From: Selaginella moellendorffii
Taxonomy: Eukaryota > Streptophyta > Lycopodiopsida > Selaginellales > Selaginellaceae
Assembly: GCF_000143415.4 (NCBI RefSeq)
Contig: NW_003314438.1
Location: 83,934 to 147,933, forward strand
Direction: 5' to 3'
Length of the DNA: 64,000 bases
Shown here: positions 31,209-43,335 of the stretch, in pieces
Numbering within the stretch: position 1 is the stretch's first letter
Layout: every line of letters starts with the position of its first letter
The notes under the pieces: model-generated
Told to the model about the DNA's origin: nothing
Seen by the model: the letters and a program-made list of their open reading frames with translations, nothing else
Database searches by the model: none
Translations under genes and position numbers: made by a program

Positions 31209-34200
31209 TGGAGGGACCTTGCGCGAATAAGTTAGTGACCCCTCCATCTTTCTTTCGGGAGTTTCATCAAGGGGTTCACTCGGCACCGGTTCATCCAGTG
31301 TTTACTTTCCAAGCTCGTTTTTATAACAAGAGGTCTCCTATTCTTCTCTCCGTGTTGGTTGATACAGGTTCGAGTTTATCTTCTATTGCTCGACCTGTTG
31401 CCACACGTTGTCGTCTACACTTGCGTCGTGCGGCGGATCCAGTTTTCATTCTTTATGGCAACGGCCGTACACATGCATGTGCACGAGATGAGGTGGACCT
31501 GGTTGTGCGTGTGGGCGATCTCGAGCTTGAGTTGCAGTTGTTGCGGGTGGTGCCGAGTCAAGCTTTTGACCTCATTCTTGGTATGGATTGGTTGCAGCAC
31601 AATCATGCCAAGTGTGACTTTGAGGCTTTTCCCCCTTGTCTCATACTTCCTTATGTTTCATCCATTCCTCTTACTTCTGTACCTCTTCGTCCCTCTACTT
31701 CTACCTCTGCTTCCATTACTTTTGTTCCCCCATTATTTCCTCTTGTGTTTCCATCTTGTTCTGCTCTTCCCTTTTCCGATCCCTTCGATGATCTTTGTGT
31801 TGCAGCTGTTGACCAGCTCATGAAGGAGTATTCTGATCTCTTTGAATTTGACCTATCGTCTGGGGCCAAGATTGCCACACGTCATCCCATTCCAACCGGG
31901 GATGCTCGTCCAATCAAGGTTCCTGTTCGTCGTCGGTCACCCATGGAGATCAAGATTTTACGTGCAAACGTCAAGGAGATGTTGGAGAAGGGTGTTATTC
32001 GGAAGTCGCGGAGTCCTTGGGCATGTGAACCTCATCTTGTGATGAAGCCTGATGGGAGTATTCGTTTCTGCATCGACTATCGTCCGTTAAATGAAGTGAC
32101 GATCCCGGACGTGTACCCTCTTCCTCACACTGCTGATCTCTTGGATCGTCTGAGGCGAAGTCGTTGGTTCACCAAGCTAGATCTTGCTTCTGGGTATTGG
32201 CAAGTACCGATAGCTGAAGACGATATTCCTAAGACTGCTTTTCGTACACCATTTGGTTTGTACGAGTTTTTGGTGATGCCGTTTGGTTTGAACAATGCTC
32301 CAGCAACTTTTCAGCGAATGATGGACGAGGTTCTTTGCGATATGCCGGAGGTGACGGCTGACTTCATTGATGATGTCTTGATCCACTCGGAGGGGACGTG
32401 GGAGGAGCATGTTCGTGATGTTTGTAAAGTGTTGGATCGGCTACGCGACGTTGGTTTAAAGCTAAAGCGGTCGAAGTGCGTGTTTGGGTCCAAGGACACA
32501 ACTTATCTTGGGTACCGTATTTCTCGTGAGGGTTTGCAAGTTGATCCTGACAAACTTGTGGCTGTTCTAAAGTTCCCTACTCCGAAGTGTGTGAATGATG
32601 TGCAGCGCTTTTTGGGTAAGGTGCAGTATCTCGGTCGTTTTGTGGATCATCTTTCCGATCGCACTTTACCATTGTGAGCATTGCTGAAGTCATCAACGTC
32701 ATCTTTCATCTGGTCTCCCGATTGTGAGCGGGCGTTCGTGAATCTCAAAGAGCTATTGACAACTCCTCCGGTTTTGGCATATCCTGACTACACTCGACCT
32801 TTTATTTTGCGCGTGGATGCTTCTGACATTGGTCTTGGAGGTGTGTTGATGCAAGAGAGCTCGAGTGTGCCTGGTCAGCGCCATCCCATTGCATACATAA
32901 GCCGTACATTACAACCAGCGGAGATGAACTACTCCACGACGGAGAAGGAGTGTTTAGCAGCAGTCTGGGGTTTCGAGAAACTTCATGCCTATCTACATGG
33001 TTCTCGGACGTTACTTGAAGGTGACCATGCTGCGTTACTTCATTATTGAAGCGGAAGAACCTGGTTGGTCGTACGGCTCGATGGGCTTTGAAGCTTCAGA
33101 TATATGATTTTGATGTTGTTCATCGCCCAGGGAGTTCTATGGCTGATGCTGATGCCCTTTCTCGAGCTCCTCTTCCTTCTCCACTCACTTCTCATGTTTC
33201 TGACGAACCTGTTGTTCCAGCATCTGTGGATTTTCTAGATGAGGATTCTGTGCCGTCGGCGGTTGTTGTCCTTGACGTTCAGTGTCCACAGGGCGTAGAG
33301 CAAGATCTACCTTCTCTGGATGAGGTTCGCGAGGCTCAAAAGATTGAGCCGTGGATTCGAAGGCTTCGAGATGGGTTTGAGAATCCTGCATCACTTGCTG
33401 ATGACTTGCCTTTTCGGCATTTACATTCTCAATATCGCCTTGAAGATGGCCTTCTTTATTTTGTGGGGACGGATCCTGATGCTCATTTACGGCTGGTGGT
33501 GCCTTCGGTGTTTATTCCACGGTTTCTCCATGCCTACCATGATTCTCCTATTCTAGGTGGGCATATGGGACACCGTCGTGTCACCGAGAAGTTGCGCAGA
33601 TCTTTCTATTGGCCAGAGATGCGACGTGATATTATCCGGTATGTGCGTAGCTGCGTTTGGTGCCAAGCTCGTAATACTCCCCCTTGTGCTGCGGAAGGAC
33701 GGTTGGAGTCAATTGCAGTTTCTCGTCCGTTTGAGTTGGTGGCGTTTGATCTTATGGGACCTTTTCCGCGATCGACTGCTGGCAATGAGTATGTTATTAT
33801 TGCTTCTGACTACTTGACTCGTTGGGTGGAAGTTGGTGCTCTTGCTAGTGCCTCTGCAACTGCTGTTGGATACTTCCTCCTCAATCGAGTGGTGTTCCAG
33901 CATTCTTGTCCAGAACGGATTCTTTCGGATAATGGTTCTGCATTTATGGCTGAGGTATTTCATGTTTTGACATCTCGGTTGGGGATACGCCACACTTTTA
34001 CGAGTGCTTATCATCCACAATCAGACGGTCTGGTGGAACGGCTCGTTCAGACATTCAAAGGGATGATTGCGAAGTATGTGAACTTTCAACATTCGGATTG
34101 GGATGGTTATTTGCCGTCTCTTCGGTATGCTTATGTCACAGGGGTGTAGAGTTCTGTTGGTGCTTCACCATATAAACTTCTATATGGTCATGATCCAATA

Positions 34201-34671
34201 TTACCAACAGAGCTAGGTTTACCTTCGCGATTGCCACGAGCTCCTGATGCTAGGTCATGGGATCAATATTTGACAAGCATTCTTCCACTTGTCCGAGCAG
34301 AGTCTGCTGAACACTTAGGCCGCGTACAAGTGGGACAACAACGGCGCTACAATTCCCATCATCGTCCACCAGCGGAGTACAAAGTGGATGATTTGGTGTT
34401 AGTCCGTTTTCCCCATCTTACGGTACGTGGTTTATCTAAGGGGCTCCTTGCGCAGTGGAAAGGACCGTATCGGGTGTTGTGGCAAGTTGGACCACAAGTT
34501 TATGAGGTTCGGCATGACGTTCAGCAGGCCGATCCTCCAGAGATTGTGCATGTGCAGCGGTTAAAACGCTTCATACAGAGGGATCAGGAGCAGTTAATAC
34601 CGTCTATAGATCCACCGATGCCTCCTCCTGACGTTCCTCCAGATCCCGGCCCATCTACAAGAGAACCCTGA
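31208..34671 (+). pseudogene. pol: pol polyprotein (PR-RT-RNaseH-IN), broken
   Basis: Protease: LVDTGSSLSS at about 31356-31385. Reverse transcriptase: FCIDYRPLNEVT, LVMPFGLNNAPATFQRMMDE and the DD pair in FIDDVLIHS at about 32365. RNase H: RVDASDIGLGGVLMQ and TTEKECLAAVWGFEKLHAYL. Integrase: an HHCC finger (about 33530-33670), then D in VAFDLMGPFP, D in ILSDNGSAF, E in PQSDGLVERL. Stop codons at 32675-32677 and 34147-34149 and a frame change near 33045 divide it. All conserved catalytic residues are still present. Confidence 0.9.
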
Positions 34672-34688
34672 CGGCCTTCCATTATTCC

Positions 34689-34703
34689 GAGAGGAGGGGA
34701 TGA
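34689..34703 (+). other. Polypurine tract
   Basis: GAGAGGAGGGGATGA ends at the base before the 3' LTR, the expected primer for plus-strand synthesis. Confidence 0.8.
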
Positions 34704-34877
34704 TGTGAGGGCCAAGTGTACGGCTACGATGCCGTATACTAATATTAGCGTAGTGGATTTTGGTAGCCGTCGGATTGGTTTCAATCCGGACCACTCGCTC
34801 CTGTATATAAGCTAGGGTTTTTGGGTTAATTGATATGCACATTTCTGTATTCCCTTTCCATATTCCATGCACTCACA
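34704..34877 (+). repeat. 3' LTR
   Basis: One mismatch to the 5' LTR over 174 bases, so insertion is recent. Confidence 0.95.
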
Positions 34878-34881
34878 GAGA

Positions 34882-35789
34882 TATTTATAATAAATATATT
34901 AAAGGAAAGAATATGAAGAGAGAAGATTAAATATAATTGTAATTTACTAATTAATTAAGATATTTACATGTCATTTAACTATACAATAAAAGAAAATAAA
35001 ATACTGTTAAACTTTTATAAAGCTTTATTTCCAGAGTGTAATTTTCATAAAATCAAATATGCAAATTACACTAATATATTTTTATACTTTAATAAAAATA
35101 ATAAATGATTATAAAATTTAAATCTTATTATTAAAATTAAATTAAATTTCTCAAAAAACTAGAAATATTAAAATATAAGTAATAAAATATAAATATTTAA
35201 GAAAAAGATCTATTAGGGTTCAAAGATAAAATAAATGGCTCAGAAATAAGAGTTTTAAGTGCACCTTATTCTTAACTGGTTAATATTTTTTGGATATTAA
35301 GGTATAAGTGTCTTTAATTTTTAATAACACTAGCCTTGATCATTTGAGATGTTCAAATTATTGTTTTAAAGCTTCTATTTGATGGCTAGTGTAAATAATT
35401 TTTCAAGCACTTTGGATATACTTGGATGATTGGATAACATTATATATTTAGATTTGCATTTAGTAAACTAATTTATTTTAGAGTATTAACAGAGTGCTTT
35501 TGGGAGAGCTATAGCTCATAACTTTCATTCATGAAACAGTGAATTTGCAAGGAACTAAATAAAATAGCTTTAAAAGATACCTATTAGGGTTAAAAAATAT
35601 AGAGTATCAATAAATTTCATATTAAATATTATGTATATATGTATATTATTTAAAAAGAAAAGTATAGGGATTACTTTGAAAAGGAAAAATCCTTTCAAAA
35701 AAGATTTTTGAGGCTAGAATTCATTAGTTTTTTTAGTTATATTAAGATTTTATTAATAAAAGTTTTAAATAAATATCCAGAAGATTGTA
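34882..35789. other. AT-rich, no gene seen
   Basis: Short frames only. This DNA and 29040-29868 were contiguous before the young element inserted. Confidence 0.5.
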
Positions 35790-37665
35790 GCTATCATAAA
35801 AGAATCAAAATTATCAATTATACTTGTTCCAAGCTGTATAGTAATAAATAAATATTAATTGTTAAATTGTTGAAACTAATCTAATAGCAATCAAAAGCCC
35901 ATTATGTTGATAATAATATACAACATCATAGCTATACAATTGGACCTCACATCATCCCCTCCTCTCAGAAGGATGGAAGACAATTAATATTCTTGTATTG
36001 ATAAGCTAAGATTTAAGAGAAAATCATGAGGTGGAATTAGTAAATCTATAGATAATGCAATTTATTTATGAACCCTTTGTATGAAGCATTTCAATTGTTG
36101 CACATGCATAATTTCTAGAGGATTAGTTTGTTGAATGTTATACCAACTCTCATAAATTTACAATTCAATTTGCTAGAACACTTAATATGATGTATCATAA
36201 GATTGGGAAAATAAACAAACACCAAAGCCCCCACTTTATACTCTATAGGAAAGTTGTAATACCATTGTTATCATACTTGTATAGAGCCCAAATGTTCAAC
36301 AAATTTTATTTGAGCCAGTAGAAGAATGTTTGTAAAATATTGATTCAGAATCTAGCATTAACAACGTGGGTGGAAATTATGAAGGCAAACTCAACTTTAA
36401 AAACAATATAAAATTATAATAATATAAGAGTTTTTATGGTAAAACACTAATGTAACTCCCTTTGATATATAGAAATAAGAAAAATATCAAATGACTATTT
36501 CAATTTGAATGTTGAATATTCATTTTGTGATCAACCCCTTGAAGGTCTATACAAACTATTCCACTAAACCATTTATCTGTAGATGAGATGCACTTGCAAA
36601 AGAGTGTAATGTATCCTTAATCAAAATGTCAAAATATGAAATGCCTTAATTATAAACACAAAACCATTATTTGAGAGAGTCTACTCCAAACATATCACAT
36701 CTTTAATCAATATAAAAAGCTGTGCAACTTCTCAATTAAACAGTGATATCTCATATACACACTTAAAATAGGAAAGTTATGGTAAATATATTGAATAAAG
36801 ATTGAAGGCACCAATTGCAAGTGAGTATTAGGAATAGTTTTCACAAAGTAAAGAAAAGAACTGTTCTTAAGATGATATAAAAAATGTAAATGCTAAAACA
36901 ACAAATCATTAATATGTAATAAAAAATTCTCAAAATCATCATGAAATTTTCAAATCTGTGACTTAACCTTTTGAGTTTTATAAACCCTATCCATAAAAAG
37001 CAAATTTAGTTTTGCATCTTATAGATATTAAACATTAAGCACAACAACCATTGACATCATGAAATCCTTGTCTAGAAAGTCTAAAACTCATTGAGTGATG
37101 AATAATTTTGAAGCTATATATATCTAAAGCTTTAGGGACCATTTAGTAATATCATTAACTAAGTTCTTCTATTTCAATAATAAAGTGGTTGTAACATGAT
37201 CACCCTTTAATAATGTTTGAGATGCAAGTACATACTAAGCTTCTTGAAACCTTAAATTACTAGAATACATTCTTACTCTATCATGAAGTAATTCAGCTTT
37301 ATTGATTATAATACACAATTGATATATGTAATGGCATGACATTGATTAGGCACACTTATGCTCTTTTGCATTAACACACTTTTAAAACCCTTTAAAACTA
37401 ATATTAAAAGCATCCATGCATAACATGAAGGTTCAAGTGTATTTAGTATACATTTAAACTCGAGGAATTATCAGCACTTCTTTAAAATTTGCAAATGCCT
37501 ACTTGTAGTTCTCAAATGAAATGAAAAACAATATTGATAATTTCAACAATGCTTGTACAATCAAAAAGATATTTATATTTATAAACTAATTAATAAATAA
37601 TACTAAACATAATAACACTCATGCAATCATGAAAATAAATTAAAACAAATGCTTAAAATCTCAGA
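35790..37665 (-). mobile_element. AT-decayed fossil of the same Ty3/gypsy family
   Basis: The reverse complement aligns by eye, block after block, with the young element: RT end and tether (about 37560-37665), RNase H (37100-37560), linker and integrase finger (36720-37030), catalytic end with the DNG and SDG blocks (36545-36690), the carboxy tail (36080-36450), polypurine tract (about 35950-35965) and most of the LTR down to about 35790. Differences are mostly C-to-T and G-to-A. The left part (gag, PR, most RT) and the middle of integrase are missing. No open frame remains. Confidence 0.85.
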
Positions 37666-37679
37666 TGAGGTCAAGAGAT

Positions 37680-38966
37680 GGTAGATCCTTGTTTTGATCT
37701 ATCTTGTCTCCTTCATGGGATCACCCAATCATCCACTTTGTTCCTCCAATCCTTGAGTTGGATCTGGGCATGGCTTTGTTCGCCAGCAAGCATAGTAAAT
37801 CCCAGCAAGTGCAACAACTAGAGAGAATGCTTTCCCAAAGAAGAAGTTGCAGTGACGTTATTGCTAGAACAATTTGCTCCGCAACATATAAAGTCAGAAC
37901 TCTTGTCTTGGATAGATTGCAGTGACCCAGCAAAATCACACCCTGTGGTTGCCTCTAGAATCTGTGAAACAAAGGATTAATTAAAATCATTCTCTGGAAG
38001 ATTGTCAAAGCTTACTGGGTGAGAGGTGAGAGGCTTTTGCTCTAGAGATGGACCCGGGCTTCTCTTAGACACAGCATCTTGAACGACTGCTAGACCCAAG
38101 CTGTTGAGGAGATTGTTGGTGACAATATCGACGCAGGCAACTCCGACCAATTGTTGGATGGCATCAAAAGCTTGAAATCAAAGTTATAAAACCTGGAAAC
38201 ACTGCTTTCTTGGTTTTCTTTTAACCTAGCAAGATCGAGCTTGTAACATTGCGACCACCTGAATCAGCATACAATAGCACCCACACTGGCTTTCTGTTAA
38301 CACTAGCCAAGCTAAATAGTCCAAGTAGCTGCATATCTTCATGAGAGGATTGGTTCATCTTTTACTGCTTTAAAGCTTATGTTGAGGCTGAATTGCATTC
38401 TCTGGAAAGTTTCATCATTGGAAATGTCGAAACCAACCCTGTACACAAAAGTACCACAACATTTTTCTCGTTAAGCTGCTTGAAGATTGGATCCAAATCC
38501 GTCAGTTTGACATGGTTGGCAAATTGGCCATCTGTTAAGAGGGGAAAACTGGATTAACCAGCTATAAAATAAACAGGTTCATGATTAACATTTACTTATA
38601 AAGATCATATATAATTACCTACAAAAATCCCCATTCTTCATATCTTCTACTGTGGTCTTACTTTGTAAATCAACATCTGGAAGATTCCTTCAAAAACTTT
38701 TTGTGGATTATTGTCACTTTTTCAATGGTTTTATAGAGAGATAAAACATTATGATCAACTAACTCTCTTACACCTTTGAATGGATAAGTTGGATCACAGG
38801 TGTCATGACAAATCCTTAAAATGTACGCAAAACATAAAAAATTTATAAAGATATTGTGAACTTCTATCTCTTGCTCCCCTCTCTTGCTCTTTAAGTATAT
38901 TTGTGAAAGACCTAGCCCATTCTTATCTAGAAGCCACTGCACTTTCCCTAAAACCTCTCTATTCAT
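37680..38966 (-). pseudogene. Degraded gene of unknown family
   Basis: Minus-strand pieces have coding character: EVLGKVQWLLDKNGLGLSQI (about 38960), DVDLQSKTTVEDMKNGDF then, across a possible intron (38540-38625), GQFANHVKLTDLDPIFKQLN and EKNVVVLLCTGLVS, then EDMQLLGLFSLASVNRKPVW and VLLYADSGGRNVTSSIL (about 38235-38340). Stops separate the pieces. I do not recognise the family. The stretch 37720-37940 may belong to it. Confidence 0.4.
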
Positions 38967-39689
38967 CTATGAAACTTACTCTTGTTTTTGGAATCATTGT
39001 AAAAAAGAAATATAAAACTTTTCATTTTCAAAGACAATCTTCAATAAAACAGAACATTTTTTTCAAATGTTGCTGCCTGCAACACAACTTGACAACTTCA
39101 CTCCAGTCCAATTTAAAATCAATCTACCAAGCGTTATTAGATTTTAACTTCAGGACCTCCATACTACGTGTAGTTTCTTTGTAGGCTGGATGGAAGCATC
39201 ACAACTTAGCCGTGTCAAGGATAGATAGCTCGACCAAACCGATATTTCTTCAATCTACGTCTAGGAATTCCAAAGTAATCTCGAAAAGTATACGAGCCAC
39301 CAGGAAGGCGCGAAGAGAATCTTCTCGTCATAGCTGAAATTAGGGTTTACATGAAAGCCGGACTCCATGATGCGGTTGTGGCCGGCGCAGTGAGTTTTCA
39401 AATCAATCGATTCACTGAAAACTCTTCTGTTGATCAACCAAACTGATGAAGCGCGCCACCCCAATCTCCAATGCAGCATGGAGATTGCAAGTCAGGGGAT
39501 TGCAATAGCCTTGCGCTTCGGCCTATGGATATAGAATTGTTTTGCTTAGATCGAGAGGGTTGCAATTCAATATCCAGATATGGTCACTGGATCACCGCAT
39601 AGCCTCCTCTTTGTTTCGATGCCTCTGGCCAGTTCTATGGCTGCGCTGCAAGCCCCTGAGCAAAGGAGAGAACGTCAGGGTGATCTTGG

Positions 39690-40210
39690 GTTTCGCTGAG
39701 CATCGCATTTGCTAGCAAGTTCGATGGTGATAAAGGCATCACTTTCCTGGGGGATTTGATGGCTTTCCTGGCGGCTGTTGCGTTTATGGGCTACATGTTT
39801 GCTGGGAACAATCTGATAAGTGAAGCTCTAGACTTATCGTTCTCTTTTTCTTTGCAAACTTGGATGAAATGTTGGATTTCATTGTTTATGTGGGTATTGT
39901 TTGTTATCTCTATGCCTTCCCAGTAACGGCTGGAGGAGCTCTCATTCTGGGTCGCTTGTGACTTTATGGAGAACTACCATTCCAGATCCTGGAAGATTGG
40001 TGGACCTTTTGCATGGACAAAGCGAGGTTAAAGGATATAGTTGCTTAAAATTGACAAAGGAGTTACTTGCAGATTTTTGGGCTCCAAGTTGTCAAGTACA
40101 AGGGGTCTTTGATCATTTCTATGGTTGTCACACTAGAACCTGTGATCAGATCTCTCATCGGCTGGGCGATTCACGCCTGGTACAAGCAAAGTAATTGCAT
40201 AATCTATAAA
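39690..40210 (+). pseudogene. DMT/EamA-like transporter remnant
   Basis: Frames contain KFDGDKGITFLGDLMAFLAA with VAFMGYMFAGNNL (39717-39815), and KYKGSLIISMVVTLEPVIRS with LIGWAIHAWYKQ (40091-40190). They resemble the loop-helix and LEPVxxxLxGW end of EamA-type drug/metabolite transporters. The parts are in different frames with missing helices. Confidence 0.4.
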
Positions 40211-40246
40211 GCAACTAAGACAGGTTTATTGCTTTCCTCTGCTGCA

Positions 40247-40370
40247 ACTTGAAAGATCTTCATCTGGATAAATGCAAACTTATCAATGACGATGCTATTA
40301 CAGCTCCGCGATCGATGAGCTCCCTTCGAGTGCTCAACCTGCCGGCTGTCCAATCTCTGGCGCAACACTA
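40247..40370 (+). pseudogene. Leucine-rich repeat fragment
   Basis: CNLKDLHLDKCKLINDDAI and MSSLRVLNLPAVQSL read like two repeats of an LRR/F-box type protein, ending in a stop at 40368-40370. Nothing upstream continues it. Confidence 0.4.
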
Positions 40371-40966
40371 GAGACGATCTAGCGAGTACGTTTTTGGGGT
40401 TTTCTCGTACCTATACCAAACGGTTTCTTCTTTCCAGGAACAAGTATCAAGGTGATGTGTGTTAGTGGTTCCAGAAACACTGCACAATAATCACAAAGTC
40501 TGTCAAGCAGACTTATCCAAGGCTTCCACATATACGATTGGTAAATTACATCTACCGAGGTATGGCTACAATAACATTTTTATTTCTATAGTATTTCTTT
40601 GCCCGGAGTATTAGTTGGGAGCATTCGTTTACTACCGCCTGTACTCAGATTTTGCATTTGCGCTTACAGCCATGTTGATTGATAAGCAAGTACAATAACT
40701 ATCGACTTTGGTTCGCAAGCACTGGAAAATCGTCGTAAAGATTCTTCTCTCAAGCTACAACGCTTCTTTCATATCGCTTTTAGCGCTCTGAAATGGATTT
40801 GTTTCTCTTTTACCAGCTTACTCAACGGCTCACGAGTCTTTACCATAGCCTCTTCTATTAGTTGGTGTGATCTCTCGAGAATTCCATAGCTTCACCATTG
40901 GAAACGGTGGCGAAAGCTTGACAACCGTATACTCTTTCGACTTGGCAGTAGAGAAAGAAAGAAGAT

Positions 40967-41753
40967 CTAGCTCAAGAGGTCGTAGTCATCCAGGCGATCG
41001 TTGTACTGGAGCACCTTCCTCTTGATCTTGGAAGTGTCAACCCATGTCACAAAGTCTTCCATGTTTCTCGTCACCAGGAACGCTGGATCTGTGATTGTGT
41101 CTGGTCCTACTCTAATGTCTGTGAGATCATCACTGTCAAGGGAAAAAAAAGTTTGATTTTGCTCGTAAAGAAGAAAAGGATACGCCCTTGCTCCACGAAC
41201 GTCACAGCGTCCTTGAGATTCTCGGCAAAGTGGAGCTTCATTAGCACCACTGCCAATCTCCTCCTGAGAGAAAACGAGAGGATCAAAAAGTTCTATCTCA
41301 GTCCGGATGGAAGATGGATTTTTTACCTGCAAATCGCTGAAGCAGCGAGACTCTCGCACTGAGCCAAGCTCTTTTTGGTCGGGATGATTCCCATGTTATA
41401 CCTGGAAGAGCTCTACTCTAAGCAGCGAGAAAAAAAGAAAGAGAAATTTCCTTACAATTTGTCTAGCAGCTGATCGGTCATTTGTATCCGGAATGGATCT
41501 TTGGGATCGAGCTTCTTGAGAATGCTGGTGAGCTTGGAAACCATTCCACAGATCCTGTTATAGCTGGAAAACCAGGGAAATCGAATCAGCGCTCGCGAGA
41601 AAACTATGGTGTTACTCACTGCTTGTAATCGTCGCGGCCGGTGACTCGGTAGCGCTGCATCACCTGGACCTCCCGCGAGTTCCTCTCGCGCTTCCATTCC
41701 AAGAAATTCACCTTCTTGAGCAGCCGCTGCTCGTGAAATTTGAGCTTCCTCAT
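40967..41753 (-). CDS. IMP3: U3 snoRNP protein IMP3, 182 aa, 5 exons
   Basis: Exons in transcript order: 41753-41620, 41563-41456, 41401-41327, 41263-41184, 41118-40967; total 549 bases, all GT-AG. The product begins [20 protein letters not shown] and ends with [20 protein letters not shown] and [19 protein letters not shown], which closely match eukaryotic IMP3 (about 184 aa). The late part is an S4-type RNA-binding fold. IMP3 joins the U3 snoRNP in the nucleolus and promotes pairing of U3 with pre-18S rRNA for early cleavage. It is divergent from the RNA methyltransferase gene at 41824, with a 70-base gap between start codons. No domain is missing. Confidence 0.93.
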
Positions 41754-41823
41754 CGCGCTCTCAAGAACCCTAACAAAACCCTAGCCCTAATTCTTGGAGG
41801 GGATGCGATCGAGGTGAGAGTGG
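41754..41823. promoter_or_regulatory. Shared IMP3/NSUN promoter with telo-box
   Basis: Only 70 bases separate the two start codons. AAACCCTA at 41776-41783, followed by GCCCTAA, is the telo-box that plant ribosome-biogenesis genes commonly carry. The leaders must overlap or be very short. A four-codon upstream ORF (ATG at 41803) precedes the methyltransferase start. Confidence 0.6.
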
Positions 41824-43281
41824 ATGATATCTCCTGTCTCTAGCTTGCGAGTCTCTCGATTCACAGGCGCTGGCTCCTTTCTCGGCCGCTTGCGCGGCAT
41901 TAGAAAGACACATTCCTGGGGCTCCGACGAGGAACTGGCAATGGAGGTCGATGTGGACGATGAATCCCTGGAAATGCCGGAGCTAGATTTTCCACCTCCG
42001 GGGCGCAGGAATCCAAGGAAGCAATCCGGGAAGAAGTCTCTCTCCAAATCCAAGATGAAGAAGCTGCTCAAGCAAGAGCTCGAGAAGGAGAGAAAGTCCA
42101 ACGTTTTCCACTCTTTCTCGGCCTTCTACGAAGAACAGTATGGAAGCGCGCGGTGGAGCTCTCTGATGGCGTGCCTCCTGTCAAAGCCCCGTGTTGCATG
42201 CCTCGTCAACAAGTACTGCAACGAGTCCAGCGTTCCTCCATCGCCAAATTCCACTCGAGTTCCATTCCTCAGGCTTCCGGTCTACGAATCCAGCGCGCTC
42301 TTCCCTCATCCCGAGCGTGACACCCACAACGTCTTCGACTACTACCTCATGGATGCCGCGTCTGTGCTCGTCACCGAGGCTCTGGATCTCGAGGTGGGCG
42401 ACAAAGTCTTGGATTTGTGTGCTGCTCCCGGAGGAAAAACTCTGGGAATTCTGCAGCAGCTGGATCTCCTCCAAGGCTCGCTGGTAGCAAACGAGCCATC
42501 GCCAACAAGGAGCAAGCGACTGTCGAAGGTACACACTGCATGTTTTTGTTTTTGTTCTTCCACTTTGTTTGCTTTGAACTGATCAAAGTTTCAGCTTTGC
42601 AGGTCATCTCCGAGTACGTGCCGGCAAATCTACGGACTTCCATTCGCGTCACCCGTCGCAATGGTATCAAATGGATGGAGCATGATCTCTATGACAAGGT
42701 GCACCGTTTTCTCACGCTAGCTGGGAATATGATCAACGTGTTCACGGGGTATTTGTTTGTAGGTGCTGGTGGACGCACCTTGTTCCTCCGAGCGACACTT
42801 GCTACACGACCCAAAGGAGCTCGGGACATGGACGCCCCGACGCACGGAGAATTGCGCAAAGCGGCAGCTCGCGCTCTTGTTTGCGGCTCTACGAGCTGCC
42901 AAGCTCTATGGTAGGATTGTCTACTCGACGTGCTCCCTAAGTCAGCTAGAGAATGACTGTGTGATCTCAAAGGTGAGCACTGAGGCCATTGTTTATACTT
43001 TTTTCTCGTTGTTCCAGCTTTAACCTTTGGCTTGACAGGCACTAGAGAAAGGCAAGCTTGACTTCGAGATCATCCAAAAGCAGTGGCCGGTGGGAGAAAG
43101 GACGGAGCACGGCTGGATCATTCTCCCTGACGTTTCTCAAGGATGGGGTCCAATCTACATTGCGGTGCTCAAGAAGCTTAGCACGAAGCTGGAACTTTTC
43201 GAGGAGTGTGTCGAGGATCTAGAAGAGCTCCAAGACACCGACGGGGAGCCACTGCTGCTATTGCCAGGACCAGAGAGCTAG
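41824..43281 (+). CDS. NSUN3/4-like RNA cytosine-C5 methyltransferase, 417 aa, 4 exons
   Basis: Exons 41824-42528, 42603-42698, 42763-42972, 43039-43281; total 1254 bases. After a basic head (about residues 1-95), YYLMDAASVLVTEAL and KVLDLCAAPGGKTLGIL give the SAM site (motif I); VLVDAPCSSERH gives motif IV and IVYSTCSLSQLEND motif VI. The two cysteines (PCS and TCS) are the pair NSUN enzymes use: one attacks C6 of the cytosine, the other releases the product. Domain order resembles NSUN3/NSUN4, which modify mitochondrial tRNA or rRNA; the substrate here is unknown. Shares its promoter with IMP3. Confidence 0.88.
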
Positions 43282-43335
43282 CTAGCTAGCTCATCACAAG
43301 CCGTAAGTAGAGTTCCACAAAACTTCTGCTTCTTG

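Larger units (their letters stand above)
29869..34877 (+). mobile_element. Ty3/gypsy LTR retrotransposon, young but damaged
   Basis: Two 174-bp LTRs (29869-30042, 34704-34877) begin TGTGAG and end CTCACA and differ at one base. Flanking GAGA at 29865-29868 and 34878-34881 is a likely 4-bp target duplication. Inside lie gag, then pol in the order protease, reverse transcriptase, RNase H, integrase, which defines Ty3/gypsy. Pol carries three lesions: in-frame stops at 32675-32677 and 34147-34149 and a one-base frame change at about 33045. A GPY/F-type motif (KGPYRV) follows integrase; no chromodomain is seen. The element inserted recently and is probably not autonomous. Confidence 0.95.

Noticed and set aside
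33040..33060. Idea that the young retrotransposon and the fossil share the frame change
   Set aside because: Counting bases from a common anchor shows one more base in the fossil, so the change is specific to the young copy.
34450..34671. Chromodomain at the end of integrase
   Set aside because: Only a GPY/F-type motif is visible; the aromatic cage residues are not.
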